From positions 15,659,529 through 15,723,528 of the forward strand of contig JBCNJP010000017.1 in NCBI GenBank assembly GCA_039602395.1: 64,000 nt of DNA. The letters run 5' to 3'. The notes below the pieces were generated by a model, which was not told where the DNA came from, made no database searches, and worked only from the letters and a program-made list of their open reading frames with translations. Position numbers and translations under genes: made by a program. Within the stretch, counting starts at the first letter, position 1; each line of letters starts with the position of its first letter. Of this stretch, positions 1 through 12,182 are shown piece by piece. The stretch comes from Deinandra increscens subsp. villosa. Lineage: Eukaryota > Streptophyta > Magnoliopsida > Asterales > Asteraceae.

Positions 1-583
1 GTTGGGAATCGAGATACCGAGCCAACAAGATTTGGATAGATGTGATTAATATTCAACGACCACTTATTATATACCGTCCTACAACACGGTGAAGAACATG
101 ACAACTCAAGTTACTAGACTCAACTAAAGAAAAGGCTCTAGTGAATATTATTTATTATTTAAATATTGTCACTAGTTGGTAGTTTACTATTATGCCCTTA
201 GTGAGTTTGTATTATATATAGTAAGTCTTTCTCATGTGAAAGACTTGATGAGTGTTAGAGAGAAAGTTAGTCATGGTTCTTTGAAGCTTGTAAGGGTTCA
301 TGAACTCACCTAGTAAGTTCATGATACCCGGGAATGCGTGGGGTAGGTAAAATGTAATCTTTCGGTTATCTTTATTTATCTATCATTCCATGTTGCTTAT
401 CATCGATCTATCTTGTTCTTCATATCCATGTTTATGCTAGCTTTGCTCATTATGATCATCATCACATCTCAAACACCAACGATGTTCATATTCGGGTGTT
501 CATTTGTTTCTACAAAAACGAGTTACACAAAGACTCGATCCGCTTCTGCAACCAAGGTATTTGTCCACCACCTCGGTTTTTCA
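1..583 (+). repeat. 5' LTR of copia-type element A (first base outside window)
   Basis: This segment is a direct repeat of 3132-3715, with about ten substitutions seen by eye (roughly 98% identity). The partner copy begins TGTTGGGAATCG, so one T of this LTR lies just left of the window. It ends in TTTTTCA at 583 and is followed by a tRNA-iMet-type primer site. A TATA-like run (ATTATATATA) near 211-221 is the probable promoter. The target duplication cannot be checked because the left flank is not in the window. Confidence 0.92.
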
Positions 584-584
584 A

Positions 585-598
585 TTGGCATCAGAGCC
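585..598 (+). other. Primer binding site of element A (tRNA-iMet type)
   Basis: TTGGCATCAGAGCC sits one base after the LTR end. It matches the usual copia primer site TTGGTATCAGAGCC, complementary to the 3' end of initiator-Met tRNA, with one change (T to C). It fixes the orientation of element A as plus. Confidence 0.88.
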
Positions 599-3117
599 AT
601 GGTCGAGATGATGCAACCTCACGATTGATATCTCAACTTTGTGTTCATATGCTTGTTTTTAAAACAAATGGAGATGTAAACTTTTTAGAAAGATTTTGAA
701 CTCCCCTCCATGTCTTTCAAAGTTGTTGAAAAAGGTCTTTGAATTTTTCTTGTATAGAATAGTCAAGATCTATTTATTCATATATTGTTCTTGAGTCGTC
801 AAAAGTAAATTTCCTTGAGTGTTTGTGTTTAAATCTTGTTACACAATTAGATTTGTATGATATTCCCAGTTTATCAAAATCCAGCTCAAAACATGAAAGT
901 TGATGCATTCTCTACGTATGTTTATTCTTTTAATTCAAATTTATGGTCAATTTACTTTTAATTATTGTTCTCAAGAAAGTCTTGAAAGGTGTGAATATTT
1001 TATTCACATCACAGGTTATTCTTTGTGTGTAAAAATCAATTTACTTTATTTTACTTTAGTGTATTGATTCTCACAAAAGGTGTACTTTTTGTCAAGAGTG
1101 TATCTCTTTATCCACCCAACTTTGTCTGTCACAGCCACCTACATGTCTTATCCCCACATTCACATTTTTCAAGGTTAACCATACTCTCTCTCCCTCTTGA
1201 AAAAATAGAAGAACAAAATACAAATATTAAGTGAGTTACAGGTTTGATTAAAGAAAATGATGAACTCAGAAACACGAACACGAGACTGCAGCTCGAGATC
1301 GTTCGTATACTCGTTTCTGTTCGGTTCAAAGATGATGTCAAGGGATCGAGGAAAATACTTCGATATGGGTTAACCGTGTTCAAACTTGTTGTTCAGAGAT
1401 CCATATTAGGGTTTCTTTAAGTGACAAAGGTGACAAGTTGGTGAAGGGGCAAATCTTTTAACTGCTCTGGGTTTTTGTTAACAGCTCTGGATCGACGTTC
1501 ATTGGTCTAAGAGCAAAGAAGAAGAAGGTGATGACCGGAGAAACGTCTATGTCCGGCCACTGTTCCAACCGGAAAACGTGATATCAACCTGAAAATCTGA
1601 TATCAACCAGAAATCTGGAACTTGAACCGGATCTTAAGGTTCAACCTGAAAAATGGAAAGTTCAACCGGAGTTAGAAGTTGAACCGGATATTTCAACCGG
1701 AAAACCCATCTTTAACCGGAAGTTGACTTCAACCGGAACTTTTAGGTTCAACCGGAATCTCTGGTCCAACTGAGAGCATCAACCGGATGTTTAGATGTTC
1801 AAGCGGAAAATCATGAGTTCAACCGGAAGCCAACATCAAGAGGAAAAACGATAGCCAGCGATGTCTCAGACCGCCGGAACTCTCCGCCTTTCAACCACAG
1901 TTCGCGGTTCATCGGATACTCGTCTCTACTCTCCTAGTACGCCGGGAATTCCTTCAGGTCACCGGATGTTCGCCCCCTGGTCACGCTTAAACTCGCCGGA
2001 AATCACACCTTGGCCGCCGGCTGTTGTTTCTCGTCGACACAGAAGAGAGTGGCTGAACAAGTTCTAGTACACGTTTCCTTTTTCAGCTAGGGTTTACATT
2101 CTTTTGTAAGGAAACGGACTGTTGAATCACAGAAACCGAATTGGCCCATGCTAGTCTATATTCTTTTTGGGCCGCACACCAAGAGAATTGGGCCATGCCT
2201 GTTTATTATCTCTGCTGGGCTGCGGAAATTATTTGTTTGGGTCAGATTGGGCTGTGTAAATTTGACAGATTTGAGCAGAAAATTTGATGACAGATTGGGC
2301 TATAATAACAGTTGGGCTGCTGTTATATTATTATTATTTTGTTGTCAACACATAGTAGCAACCGAATTGAAGCCATGAGGATCCACATCAACCACTTCAT
2401 ATTGTTTCTCCAACATTATTCGTTCTCTCGAGAACACGTTTCGTCTTAAATATTTCAGGTTTGGGTCGATAGGTTGAAGACGAAAGGGACTTATTATTGG
2501 TTGGATTATGAAGATTAACCGGTTGATATTGCAAGGCTGATTTTATTTGTGATATGCTACTTGGATGTGTTTGCCTACAACAACATGCTTTTATTTTTGC
2601 TTGGTTGCAAAAGTCTAGGGGGAGGATATGTGATGAGACTTGTTGCAAGCCATGAGCAAAGCAAATGTGAATTTAAATCTTTGAAGAGTCCTCAAGCCGT
2701 AACAGTTGCGACCTTGCCATTGCGGTAAAAATCGAAGGCAAGATTATTAGCACAAAAAGAAGTGGTTTATCTTCGTGCAAAGCATTGGTTTGGTATTCGG
2801 CCAAGTATTTCAAGTTGGTTGAATTGTGGATTTAATTCTCGAGTTTTTCATAAATCCTTTATATTGTTTACTTTCAACAATATTGGTACCTTGAGTTATG
2901 ACTTAGTCCTCAAGTAGTTTGCCATTGTGTTGAAGGTTGTAAACACCCTATGCATTTACAGCCTATGGTTTGGGGCTAGAAAAATGTTTATTGTAGGGGG
3001 GGCTTCACAAAGGAGAATTGAAGAACAAAAGATTTGAAACTACATGAAGATTTTCTTGAAGCCAAGTTGCAAGAATACAAAGAACCAATGTCACAAGTGT
3101 TAAGTATACCATCTACC
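599..3117 (+). mobile_element. Internal domain of element A, non-coding (LARD-like)
   Basis: About 2.5 kb lies between PBS and PPT with no gag, protease, integrase or RT readable in any frame. The longest frames are under 90 codons and show no family motif. Two low-order repeats stand out: many variants of TTCAACCGGAA at about 1560-1850, and repeats of TTGGGCTRTR / TTGGGCCATG at about 2135-2330. A second PPT-like string (CTAGGGGGAGGA) near 2616 may be a trace of an older element. The element would depend on proteins from an autonomous relative. Confidence 0.75.
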
Positions 3118-3130
3118 AAATAGGGGGAGA
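3118..3130 (+). other. Polypurine tract of element A
   Basis: AAATAGGGGGAGA lies directly before the TGTTGGGAATCG start of the 3' LTR, the expected place for the plus-strand primer of an LTR retrotransposon. Confidence 0.85.
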
Positions 3131-3131
3131 T

Positions 3132-3715
3132 TGTTGGGAATCGAGATACCGAGCCAACAAGATTTGGATAGATGTGATTAATATTCAACGACCACTTATT
3201 ATATACCGTCCTACAACACGGTGAAGAACATGACAACTCAAGTTACTAGACTCAACTAAAGAAAAGGCTCTAGTGAATATTATTTATTGTTTAAATATTG
3301 TCACTAGTTGGTAGTTTACTATTATGCCCTTAGTGAGTTTGTATTATATATAGTAAGTCTTTCTCATGTGAAAGACTTGATGAGTGTTAGAGAGAAAGTT
3401 AGTCATGGTTCTTTGAAGCTTGTAAGGGTTCATGAACTCACCTAGTAAGTTCATGATACCCGGGAATGCGTGGGGTAGGTAAAATAAAATCTTTCGGTTA
3501 TCTTTATTTATCTATCACTCCATGTTGCTTATCATCGATCTATCTTGTTCTTCATATCCATGTTTATGCTAGCTTTGCTCATTATCATCATCATCACATC
3601 TCAAACACCAACGATGTTCATATTCGGGTGTTCATTTGTTTCTACAAAAACGAGTTACACAAAGACTCGATCCGCTTCCGTAACCAAGGTATTGGCCCAA
3701 CACCTCGGTTTTTCA
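3132..3715 (+). repeat. 3' LTR of element A
   Basis: This 584-bp copy of the LTR runs from TGTTGGGAATCG to TTTTTCA. It differs from the 5' copy at about ten sites, half of them in the last 50 bp. The 5-bp right flank is AAGCC. The short ends TGTT...TTCA and the PPT/PBS pair show a structurally complete element. Confidence 0.92.
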
Positions 3716-3772
3716 AAGCCCAATTCTCAACACCATGAATGTTGGATTACTTTATTCTATATGATAATACTC

Positions 3773-5838
3773 TGAAAATGATGAACGTGGGCGAAAACCG
3801 CGTGCGAAACCGAGTTATAACGAAGCGGGAATCGCAAAAACAAGTTTGATGTTTGTTGTTGTGTTACTAGTCGCGAATTTCGTCCCACATTGCCCCACCA
3901 ACGAAAATTTCACTCCTTTACACCTATAAATACCTCTTCTAGCTCTCTTATAGCTTCCAACTCCTAGTTTGAGTATAAACAAGTGGAATAACCAAATTTT
4001 AGTGGTTCCACAAGTACAATACCCCTTCGGGTGTCGTGCTTAGTAGTTTTTTTATGCTCTCGGCGAGGAGGTGCTGCCCTTCAGGCTCGTCTCGTTTGAA
4101 AAACTTCTTTGAGGTAATTCTTCTTTTTTTTCTTTCTTTGTTTTCTTTCTTTCTTTCCATTTGTTATTCGCTTATTTATCGCTTTATTAGTTTAATTAGT
4201 TTAGTTTAGGTTCTTAGTTAGGTGCTTTAGGCTTGTTTAGGTAGCCTTGCTAAGGCTCGTTCTTAGAACGCCTAGCATTGTTAAGGCTTGTCCTTTGGAC
4301 GGCCTAGCTTTGCAAAGGCACGTCATTAGGACGTGTTGCCTTGCTTAGACCGATTTAGGCTTACTGTAGCCCTTATAGAGGCTCGTTAGGCCCAACGAGT
4401 TTTAAACTATCATGTCCAATTTCATCTATATTCTTCTAATCGAAAAGCCAACGTTTTTATGCATGAAAAGATTGGGGATTAAGGCTTGTTCTTCACAAAT
4501 CAACAATTAAACTAATTTTTAATCATTCTAATATGTAATTCAGGTTTTGGAACATAAACTCATTTTTTAAGAATTTCAAATAGATTAGAAATCGATCTCT
4601 GTTTAACAACATATTTAGTGATGGTACTTGAGACGCGAATGACATGTAGTAACTGGAAGGGTGAAACCACCGGTAGTTGGGGTCTCTGTCAAAAGGATAA
4701 GTGTTCGTATAAATCCCATAGTCGCACCTGGATACTTACCTGGGATGCCCCGATGAGAGTGTCATAACTTATTAGGCCAAAGCATGTCTAGTAACGTTTA
4801 AGGTATTGTTACTCTTAAAAGTTAACATTTTTTCAAACTTCAATTTATAACATTAAAACTCATCCCCCAAATGCATAAGAGCTTAGAATCCCATATTCCA
4901 ATTTCATGTTGTCCCCTTCTATTCTTTTAGGATGAATCTTTGGGACTAATCCTTTCACTTTCACTTTTCGCTCCGTGGACTTAACTTCTAATTCAAGTGA
5001 GTAATCCTTGCCCCTTTTCTCATTTTCTCATTTTGGGGGTTGCAACATGTATCCTATTTCAAAGTGTTGTCTTTCAAGTTTATCATTTACCATGCGTATG
5101 TGATCTATGTGTGAATTATGTGTTATGTGACTTCTAGCATGATTTGTCAATATGTGATTTTCAAAGGATTTCATATTTATCAAAGGTTTTTATATTTATC
5201 ATTGGATGTCAAGTATGTCATGGTTGTCATGTCTGTCATGTCTTTCATTTGGCATAAACATTAACGTAAGGCCTGGGGTAACAAAGGTAGATCTATCGGT
5301 TGACAACCCACTCAACTTGACCGGTTCGGCGTTGGGTGTTTGGAGCCTATTTCATTATTTCATATAGTCTAACCTGCGGGTTAGAGAATCTATCATGTGT
5401 CATTGAGGTTTGTTTATGCCTATTATTTCATGTTGTCATTTTATACCAATAATTTTGGTTATGCCTAGTCTTTCATGTTGTCAATATCTTCTAGCATGTT
5501 ATATTTCACTTATTCTATCATATGACACGTAACACATGTTTTTCAAATATATGTTATGTATTAAACTTGTGGTTACTCACCAACTATTTATAGTTGACCC
5601 CCTTTATTTTATACATGTTGCAGGCTATGATGTTGATGTTCAAGATGCGATCACATAGGGCTTTTGGACCTAGATTAACAAATAAATTGTATTTATTATC
5701 AATATGTGGTGCATTGTTTTATCTTTCAATGTTATCAATGAAATTCATTATTTAACTATTGTTACTAAATTAGTTGTAATGAGCTTATGGGCAATCTAAT
5801 CATGCCTCGACGTTTTCGCCGTCGGTTGGGGTGTGACA
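3773..5838 (+). repeat. Long LTR of a Ty3/gypsy-type element (single copy, internal domain lost)
   Basis: A likely LTR of about 2.07 kb. It ends in GGGGTGTGACA at 5838 and is followed after one base by a primer-site-like TTGGCGACTCT. A TATA box (TATAAATA, 3925-3932) lies near the left end, as in gypsy LTRs with a short U3 and long R-U5. The left end at TGAAAATGATG (3773) is a guess, since no second LTR is present. Apart from the PBS nothing of the internal domain is recognisable. Known family fact used: TAT/Ogre-type gypsy elements use a PBS beginning TGGCGACTC. Confidence 0.6.
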
Positions 5839-5839
5839 A

Positions 5840-5850
5840 TTGGCGACTCT
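5840..5850 (+). other. Gypsy-type primer binding site
   Basis: TTGGCGACTCT follows the TGTGACA end of the long LTR. It resembles the tRNA-Arg-type PBS described for TAT/Ogre elements. Only about 11 bases match, so the assignment is moderate. Confidence 0.5.
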
Positions 5851-5859
5851 CGAGGCTTT

Positions 5860-6440
5860 AGAAGATGGGTTGTTTGATCTTCTTGGCAATAACCATTTAC
5901 CCGGAGATCTTTCTTGGCTAACTTCACTAAAAGCTAGATCTTCTTGGTATAACGTATAACCCTAGTTCACTTTCCCCGCTACGGCTTTTTAGACAGCTTC
6001 ATTGTAGATCTTGGAATCAACTCGAGGTACCTCTAACTTGGTTCTTGATTTCAACGAGCTCTAATACCAATTCAAAGGTCGAATAGATAAATCAAGAATA
6101 CACTAAAAACTCAGATATTAGGAAAACTCTCTCAAAAACCTTTATTGATTCATCACACTTACATAGCCCTACTCGACTAGTATATGAAGACACTAACGAA
6201 CTTGGAAAGAAAGTTATCTTATATTTTCCTATTACAAATCAAATTACTTAATTAACCAACTTGTTAATCAAGTCATAAACCCTAATTTACCTTAGCCCAA
6301 TTGGACACCAAATTAGACGGGATTTAGGCCACGTTATGTAAGCCTAAAAATTAGAATTATCTGACCAATATGTTTGTGTCGTTGCCCTTTTGTTTGGTTG
6401 TCAAATTAGAGTCTTGTTTTTATTTGACCAATAACTTCCT
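5860..6440 (-). mobile_element. Truncated copia fragment, minus strand (leader, PBS, partial LTR)
   Basis: At 6058-6070 the minus strand reads TTGGTATTAGAGC, a one-base variant of the copia PBS. The lower-coordinate side (5860-6057) would be the leader. The higher side (about 6073-6370) has LTR character on the minus strand: AT-rich, with a CTCTCTCAAAAACC run near 6128. No matching second LTR is present and the LTR end next to the PBS is not a clean CA, so the borders are uncertain. No coding remains are seen. Confidence 0.5.
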
Positions 6441-7139
6441 AATGCCGTCGAGGGTTATGATGGATCAGTCGAGATTTATTTGGGTTACATAACCTGACCC
6501 TAACTTGACATACAGACTGGACTTTGGTGCTATATTCTTTGGGCCTATTATTTTGCCAAGCCAGGGGAACATTGTTGGCTGATGCACGTATATCGTGGCG
6601 GTGAAGCCAAAATATATAATTGCACAATCAGGTTTTAAATTTATCAACAAGATAATTACCTGAGACCAACTACACGCAATATAGGCAAGTGTACCTATCG
6701 TACTTGTAATATAGCAATGGTAAGAATCAGGATCGATCCAAGGATACGAATCTCCTACTCAACCTAATCTATCTCCGACCTAACTACCCTAACCTAATCT
6801 AGCTAGTCTAACTGTCACTTAAACTAGCTTATCTAACTATGCTATTATAGAACTATTCAAATGATGATTGAAGAATATAATATCAACCTAGATATCTAAG
6901 GGTAGCTATTAAGATAACTTATAAATAAAGGTAAGGCGTCATCTAGGGGTAGCTATTAAGATAACTTATAAATAAAGGGAAGGCATCATCTAGGGGTAGA
7001 ATCATCTTAACATATTCAACTGCATGGAACGATTTCCTATGCTAACTGTCTTATGGACATAGAATCGCTAGAGACTATATCTACAGTTAAACCCATAACC
7101 ACAACGAAGTATCCACTAATTCAATGACCTAGCTACATC
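6441..7139. other. Unassigned repeat-like DNA
   Basis: No coding segment is recognised. The stretch 6660-6740 has the look of dispersed plant repeat DNA, but I cannot name the family. It contains the short tandem duplication annotated separately at 6894-6999. Confidence 0.4.
6894..6999. repeat. 47-bp tandem duplication, 2.3 copies
   Basis: Two units of 47 bp (6894-6940 and 6941-6987) differ at three or so bases and are followed by the first dozen bases of a third. Each contains GGTAGCTATTAAGATAACTT. No coding sense. Confidence 0.9.
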
Positions 7140-7490
7140 ATCAAAGATTTTGGTTGATCGGATGAGTTTTTTAGTTTGCTGGTTGAGTTTCTAGGTTCGT
7201 CTAGTATATCATCAAAGATTTTGGTTCGTTGACCTCCGGTTTGTTCCATATATCTTAAAATCTGGTTCGTGATGGTTATTAGTCTGGTTTGTGGAATCTT
7301 TTAGTTCGTTGGGAGTTTTAGTTCGTTGCATCTTTTGGTTCACTGAATTCCTTGGTTCGCTGATCAGATTTCAAAATTTTAGTTCGTTGACTATAGGGTT
7401 GACTTTTCTGGTTCATTGATTGATTCTGTTTGTTATATTGGAGTTTTCTTGGTTCATTGGATCAGAATCATATCATTTCCAAAATGTATG
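7140..7490 (+). repeat. Degenerate short-motif array (TTGGTTCGTTG variants)
   Basis: About a dozen variants of TTTTGGTTCGTTG / TTTAGTTCGTTG / CTGGTTCATTG are scattered over 350 bp immediately upstream of a copia gag remnant in the same orientation. The position corresponds to the leader of that element and is comparable with the motif arrays in elements B, C and E of this window. Confidence 0.6.
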
Positions 7491-7559
7491 ATATTCAAGC
7501 ATTTGTTGCTAGACAAAGCCAGAAAGTGACAAAATTGTTAAAACTTCAACATTATCATA

Positions 7560-8460
7560 GTTGGGCAACAAGTTAAAGCATACATTGATGCTACGGATAA
7601 AAGTTTGTGGATTCCGATTAAGGATGACTATAACCATCCAACTATTTTTAATGGGCAGTTTAAGATGCTAAGACACCTTATGTTTGAAGAGAGGCGGCAC
7701 TATGATCAAAATGAGAAGGCATATGAATTAATCAAGTTGGCATTGTCAAAAGACTTATTGTCTCAGTTCAAGGATTGTTGGAGATCAAAAATATTGTAAA
7801 ATACTCTAAAAATAAAATGTGAGGAACACACTGTTCAAATTTCTCAGAATTCTGAATTAGAAAAGGTTACCGAATGTGTAACTGATACTGAGTCTGGATC
7901 AAGCATTTGTGAGGCAATCAATAAAGGGTGTGATGCTTTCACAGCAGAAGTTTAAAAGAGTTTCTTCATAGTGTGAAAATGTGATGAGTTTGCTGCAATT
8001 AATGATGTCTTGATCAAAGAAAATGTTTTATTGCTTGAAGAATGAAATAAAACAAAATCTGAATTGGAAAGTTCTAAGTAGAAGGAAAAAGAAGTTAGTG
8101 AAGATTTTGAGGCAATTTACACTAAAAGTTTTCCTTGGAAAGGAGGAATACGAAACAACTCAGAAAACTGTTGTTGAAGCTGCTGAGAAAATAATTGTTT
8201 ATCAAGAAGGTCATACAGAGTTGGTTGATGAAAATATGAGATTAAATGATCAAAATAAAATTTTGAAGGCAGATGTTGTGAATTACAAGCAGAAATTAGA
8301 AAAAAAGTTACTGAAGAAGTTCTCTCATAATGTGATATGAGGCGACTTCATAAATATGAATATAATGTGTTGTCTGACAAGTTCATTGCTTCACAAAAGT
8401 ATTTGATGGAAGCTACTATAAAATTTTCTGAACTGAAGATAAAAAAAAAGTTATTTGCAA
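7560..8460 (+). pseudogene. Broken copia gag with coiled-coil region
   Basis: Readable pieces in shifting frames. Codons from 7605 give a gag core (WIPIKDDYNHP, then YDQNEKAYELIKLALSKDLL), followed by a stop at about 7798. From about 8020 to 8335 there is a heptad-rich segment (VVEAAEKIIVY, DENMRLNDQNKIL). After a frameshift near 8310 it continues to about 8440 with KYEYNVLSDKFIASQK. The coiled-coil part is clearly related to the gag of element E at 60078-60500, where the same order of motifs occurs (VEAAERILNLQ, YEYNDLNEEFITSQK). No zinc knuckle or pol follows. This is a remnant of the same gag family. Confidence 0.72.
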
Positions 8461-8480
8461 AGGCAACTAAAGAATTGCAA

Positions 8481-8956
8481 TAATTCACCTACTTTCCTGA
8501 TTTATTTGTATAAGTTGGAGAAGAATGAGGAGAATAGTAAAGATACAAATCTTCATCAAGTTCCTGATCATGTGGATATTAATATATCTACATCTTTAGT
8601 GACATCTACGAATATCGATAACTCGAACCGAACCAGACTCCTAACACTGACTTATATTTTGTGGGTCGGTACTCCGGATTTATAAATTGTTTTGGTAGGA
8701 TTCGTGTCAGTCCCGGTCCGACCCGTGGAATTAGCGCTTGTCCCGCGAATCTCGATTAAATTATTATATTTTTAGATTTTCTAATAATCTATTATAATAT
8801 TAGATTACTCATTATTTTTTGGCAATGTCATTATTTTGTGTAACCGTGTTATCTCCGTAGCAACATGCGGATAGTAAAATCTAATTTAAGACCAAAACAC
8901 GTAAGATTAAACCCAACTATAGATTTTTGCTTCATTATTTATATAGTTTAATTTAG
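8481..8956. other. No recognised feature
   Basis: Short AT-rich spacer. Around 8620-8760 there is a GC-richer patch (GGTCGGTACTCCGG and similar) without a readable gene. It is possibly an eroded transposon end, but nothing diagnostic is seen. Confidence 0.4.
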
Positions 8957-8969
8957 AAACCAATTTCCC
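8957..8969. repeat. Target-site duplication (left) of SINE
   Basis: AAACCAATTTCCC is repeated exactly at 10392-10404, after the SINE and the element inserted in its tail. Confidence 0.9.
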
Positions 8970-9279
8970 GTCTTTGGGAATTTACCCCAATGGACACCAC
9001 TCTTGTGTACCAAAGGTCATAGGTTCGAGTGTTGGGAGCATCGATTTTAAGATGCAGGGTCCATTTGATGCCTGTTATTGCGCTGGCTCCCCGGGGCTCC
9101 CCCAGTTAACGCGAGGGGGGTCCATGGGGGTTTTCTCCCCACCGACTAGGCCCAAGGTATCCAATCCCGATAGTTGACGTGGGGTTTCCTCCTGAACTGG
9201 CGTTGGCCTTGGATATGATCGGGTGGGTGTTTAAAAGGCCGCCGTGAGTGATTCTAACACATTGCCGTTAAAAAAAAAA
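8970..9279 (+). mobile_element. tRNA-derived SINE, plus strand, tail interrupted
   Basis: The body begins right after the 13-bp target duplication. It contains a B-box-like AGGTTCGAGTG (about 9020-9030) preceded by an A-box-like AATGGACACC, as in tRNA-derived SINE heads, then a GC-rich body ending in an A-run at 9271-9279. The remaining A-run and the second duplication lie at 10381-10404, past a DNA transposon that landed in the poly-A tail. Length about 310 bp without the insertion. The family is not identified. Confidence 0.8.
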
Positions 9280-10380
9280 GGAAAATTGGATTTAAATAAT
9301 CTCAACTTTTACCTATTGGCTGACAATAATCCCACGTTTAAAAATCATTTACAGCAGTCCCAGCTTTCATCCAAATTTTTTTTAATGGACTCGCCGTTAA
9401 CTTTTTTAACACCGTTATCCTGGATGCTGACGTGGCATGCTGACATGTAATATTTTTTTTTCTTTTTTAAAATTTTAATCCATGTCATCAACCAAATCAA
9501 ATATTCTTTAATTCTCAATTGAAAAATGGAGGTCAGGAATCATCAGTTACGGTTGTTTATGGAATTCTATTTCATAAACCATAGAAATGCATCAACGTCT
9601 CAACGGTGTTTTAATCTCAAGCTTGTCAACCTCAAAATCGGATCTAACGGCATCAAGACCATCAACGGTGTTAATCTCAAGCTTCTTCACCAAGAAGAAC
9701 AAATCTCCCTCAGGACCATGGCTTCTTCATCCCGCCGACGTTGACTAGCTCCGTTCTCATCCGCGGCGACGACTGGTTACAGACAATCCGATTCCCGCCG
9801 GTTCGCTCCTCCACCGGTTCATCCACGGCAACGACTTGTCACGCAATCAACGGTTCAAAATCGTGAACTGGATCGTGGATTGTGAAGGCGACAGTGGGGA
9901 ACTATTCGGCTTGTTTGCTCGGAAAAGCCCTAAATTGTCACCACCACAGTGGACTGAATTACCTCGAAATTGACGTGGATATTGGTAGCTCAAAAATCGC
10001 TACGGCGATTTTGGGAGATATCCACCATTGATTGCTTCTTGTCTCTGAGTCTCCGTCGTCATCTTTGTCGGCGGCGACAAAGGAGAGCTCTAATGAATTG
10101 TTGAACACATTCATTCCATTTGTGACCTCGATTTATTTTTTTACTTTAGAATTAAATGAAATTTGATTTGGTTAATGACATGGATTTAAGAATTAAAAAA
10201 AAATAAACTTATTACATGTCAGCATGCTACGTCAGCATTCATTTAACGGTGTTAAAAAAGTTAACGGCGGATCCATTAAAAAAAATTGAATGAAAGTTGG
10301 GACTGTTGGAAATGATTTTTAAATGTGGGACTATTGTCGGCCAATAGGTAAAAGTTGGGATTATTTAAATCCAATTTTCC
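9280..10380. mobile_element. Non-autonomous TIR element, Mutator-like (inserted in SINE tail)
   Basis: The 1101-bp element has long terminal inverted repeats of about 238 bp. The left repeat starts GGAAAATTGGATTTAAATAA at 9280 and its complement ends at 10380. The arms differ by roughly 10% plus small indels. The unique centre (about 9526-10139) is much more GC-rich, with CGCCG and GGCGACGAC runs, and looks unlike the AT-rich arms. A captured gene piece, as in Pack-MULEs, is possible. The flanks are A-runs on both sides, so a 9-bp A-only duplication fits but cannot be proven. No transposase is encoded. Confidence 0.75.
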
Positions 10381-10391
10381 AAAAAAAAAAA

Positions 10392-10404
10392 AAACCAATT
10401 TCCC
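10392..10404. repeat. Target-site duplication (right) of SINE
   Basis: AAACCAATTTCCC, identical to 8957-8969. Confidence 0.9.
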
Positions 10405-12180
10405 AAAACTTGTTACAGCATCGGGCCTATTACTAGTCAAAAGCAACCTTAGTTATAAAAAAAAAGCCCAATATCAGCTAATGATGTGGCCAACAAGACC
10501 CGGCCCAAAATAGAAGAAAATTATCCATCAAAATGAAACTAGCCCATACATCGTAATACAGTTTCGTGTCTTATTAGAGGTTACAACCAAACCAGATCCA
10601 GATCCGAAAATGGAAAATAGATACTGAACTGACCTGAAAGTGATCCAGAAATCGGTTCGGGTGAAACCGTTTAATCCGCCAGTTCGAAAACCAAATTAGG
10701 TAATATATAGTTTGAATCCGATTCAGACGAACCGTTTACGGGTTTTAATCCAATTATCCGATAAAGTATTCTGTTAAAAACTAATATTTAAGCCCATCTC
10801 GTGTGGGCTGAGCTGGTTTTGACTTAAATAGACTCGCTTAAATCAATTTGGCTTGCCTCAAAATGGCTTTGTGCACCCTAGTCTACATAGTTTTACTTAT
10901 TTCTCAATTTAACTTTCATTTATCCTTTTATCTTTTTTAAGAGAGAATTTCATATATACTTTCATAAATATATAAAATATTATATACACCAAATCAAAAT
11001 TTAAATATCATATATACCCAATTTAAATGATTTTTTTGTTTATAACCATTTTACCCCTGTCTAATATATAACTTTTAACATTTATCAAGATCAAGTATTC
11101 AATGATCTTTTATGACACATTGTTAGTTGCAAACCCCTCCCCCCCCCCCCCCCCCCCCCCCCCTATTAAAGAAATCACAAAGAAGGCATACGGAAGAATC
11201 ATCTCTGGTTATAATCTAATTCTAGTTAGTTTCCTCAAATCTTTTGATCGATTGTGGTTTTTCGCTTTGCTTCATTCTCACACACAAAACATACAAACAT
11301 GCCTACACACTACGATTTTTGGATTCATGAAATTGTTTCTGTAAATCACTAATATATAATCTTTGAGAAAACTAAATTAGTAAGCTAACAAAAGCCGAAG
11401 AATTCTCAAACGAAGACACTAAATTTGGTTAATTAATCAAATTTAGTTGTGAGCATACAACAACGCCAAAACTGGACCTGACAAAACCTAAAAATAGGAT
11501 CGAAATGTAATCGCTCGGTGGTCTTCAGTTCCAGTTTTGATCAAGTTTCAGTCTCGGTCGGGTCCACGGTCTGTACTTGAGGTGCATTTCAGAAAATATA
11601 TACAGGACCAAATTAAAAAAAAATTGCAATACAGAAAATAAAAATAGGTTTCATGTATGATGAATCTATATCTTCTATACTATATAATAAATAAAAAGTT
11701 TGAACTTACTTAAATTAGTAAAAACGATACTTGTTATCACCAGAAAATTTTGGATTAAGTCAAAATTTTAATAAGTAACTAACCAAATACTAAATTTCCA
11801 TATTGGGGTTTATTTAATTTAAACTTTTAATAAGTAATTATTCAAATACATTTTTTTTATATTAAGGTTAGTAATTATTCAAATACTAAATTTTAATATT
11901 TTAGGTTAATATTTTATTCAAGATAATATTTTTATTGCATGTATATTATATTTTATTAAAATAATATATATATTATATATATATTAATACTTTAATATAA
12001 TGCTTATAGTACTTTATTCACAATAATATTTTAATTAAATATTATACATGTAATATTAAAATATTTTATTTTGTTTAATTTTATATTTATTTGTACTTTA
12101 ATTAAGTTTAAATTCAAATTTAGCAAGTATTTCATTTTAATATAATAACAAAATCCTTATTTTCCGTGACTAAGTTATTT
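10405..12180. other. AT-rich intergenic DNA with poly-C tract
   Basis: No gene seen. Patches at 10570-10760 and 11470-11580 carry CGGTTCGGGT-type strings like those of hAT-derived repeats but lack ends. A near-pure C run of about 25 occurs at about 11138-11162. The stretch 11660-12170 is very AT-rich low-complexity DNA. Confidence 0.5.
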
Positions 12181-12182
12181 TT

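Noticed and set aside
1861..2067. Small Ser/Pro/Arg-rich protein gene in element A
   Set aside because: No homology recognised. Codon pattern follows the CGCCGG-rich repeat DNA of the LARD interior.
6894..6999. Short tandem repeat as part of a satellite array
   Set aside because: Only 2.3 copies and no continuation.
11138..11162. Poly-C tract as a regulatory element
   Set aside because: Several C/G homopolymers in the window (39304, 44127, 58711, 25965) vary between copies. They are more likely slippage or assembly noise.
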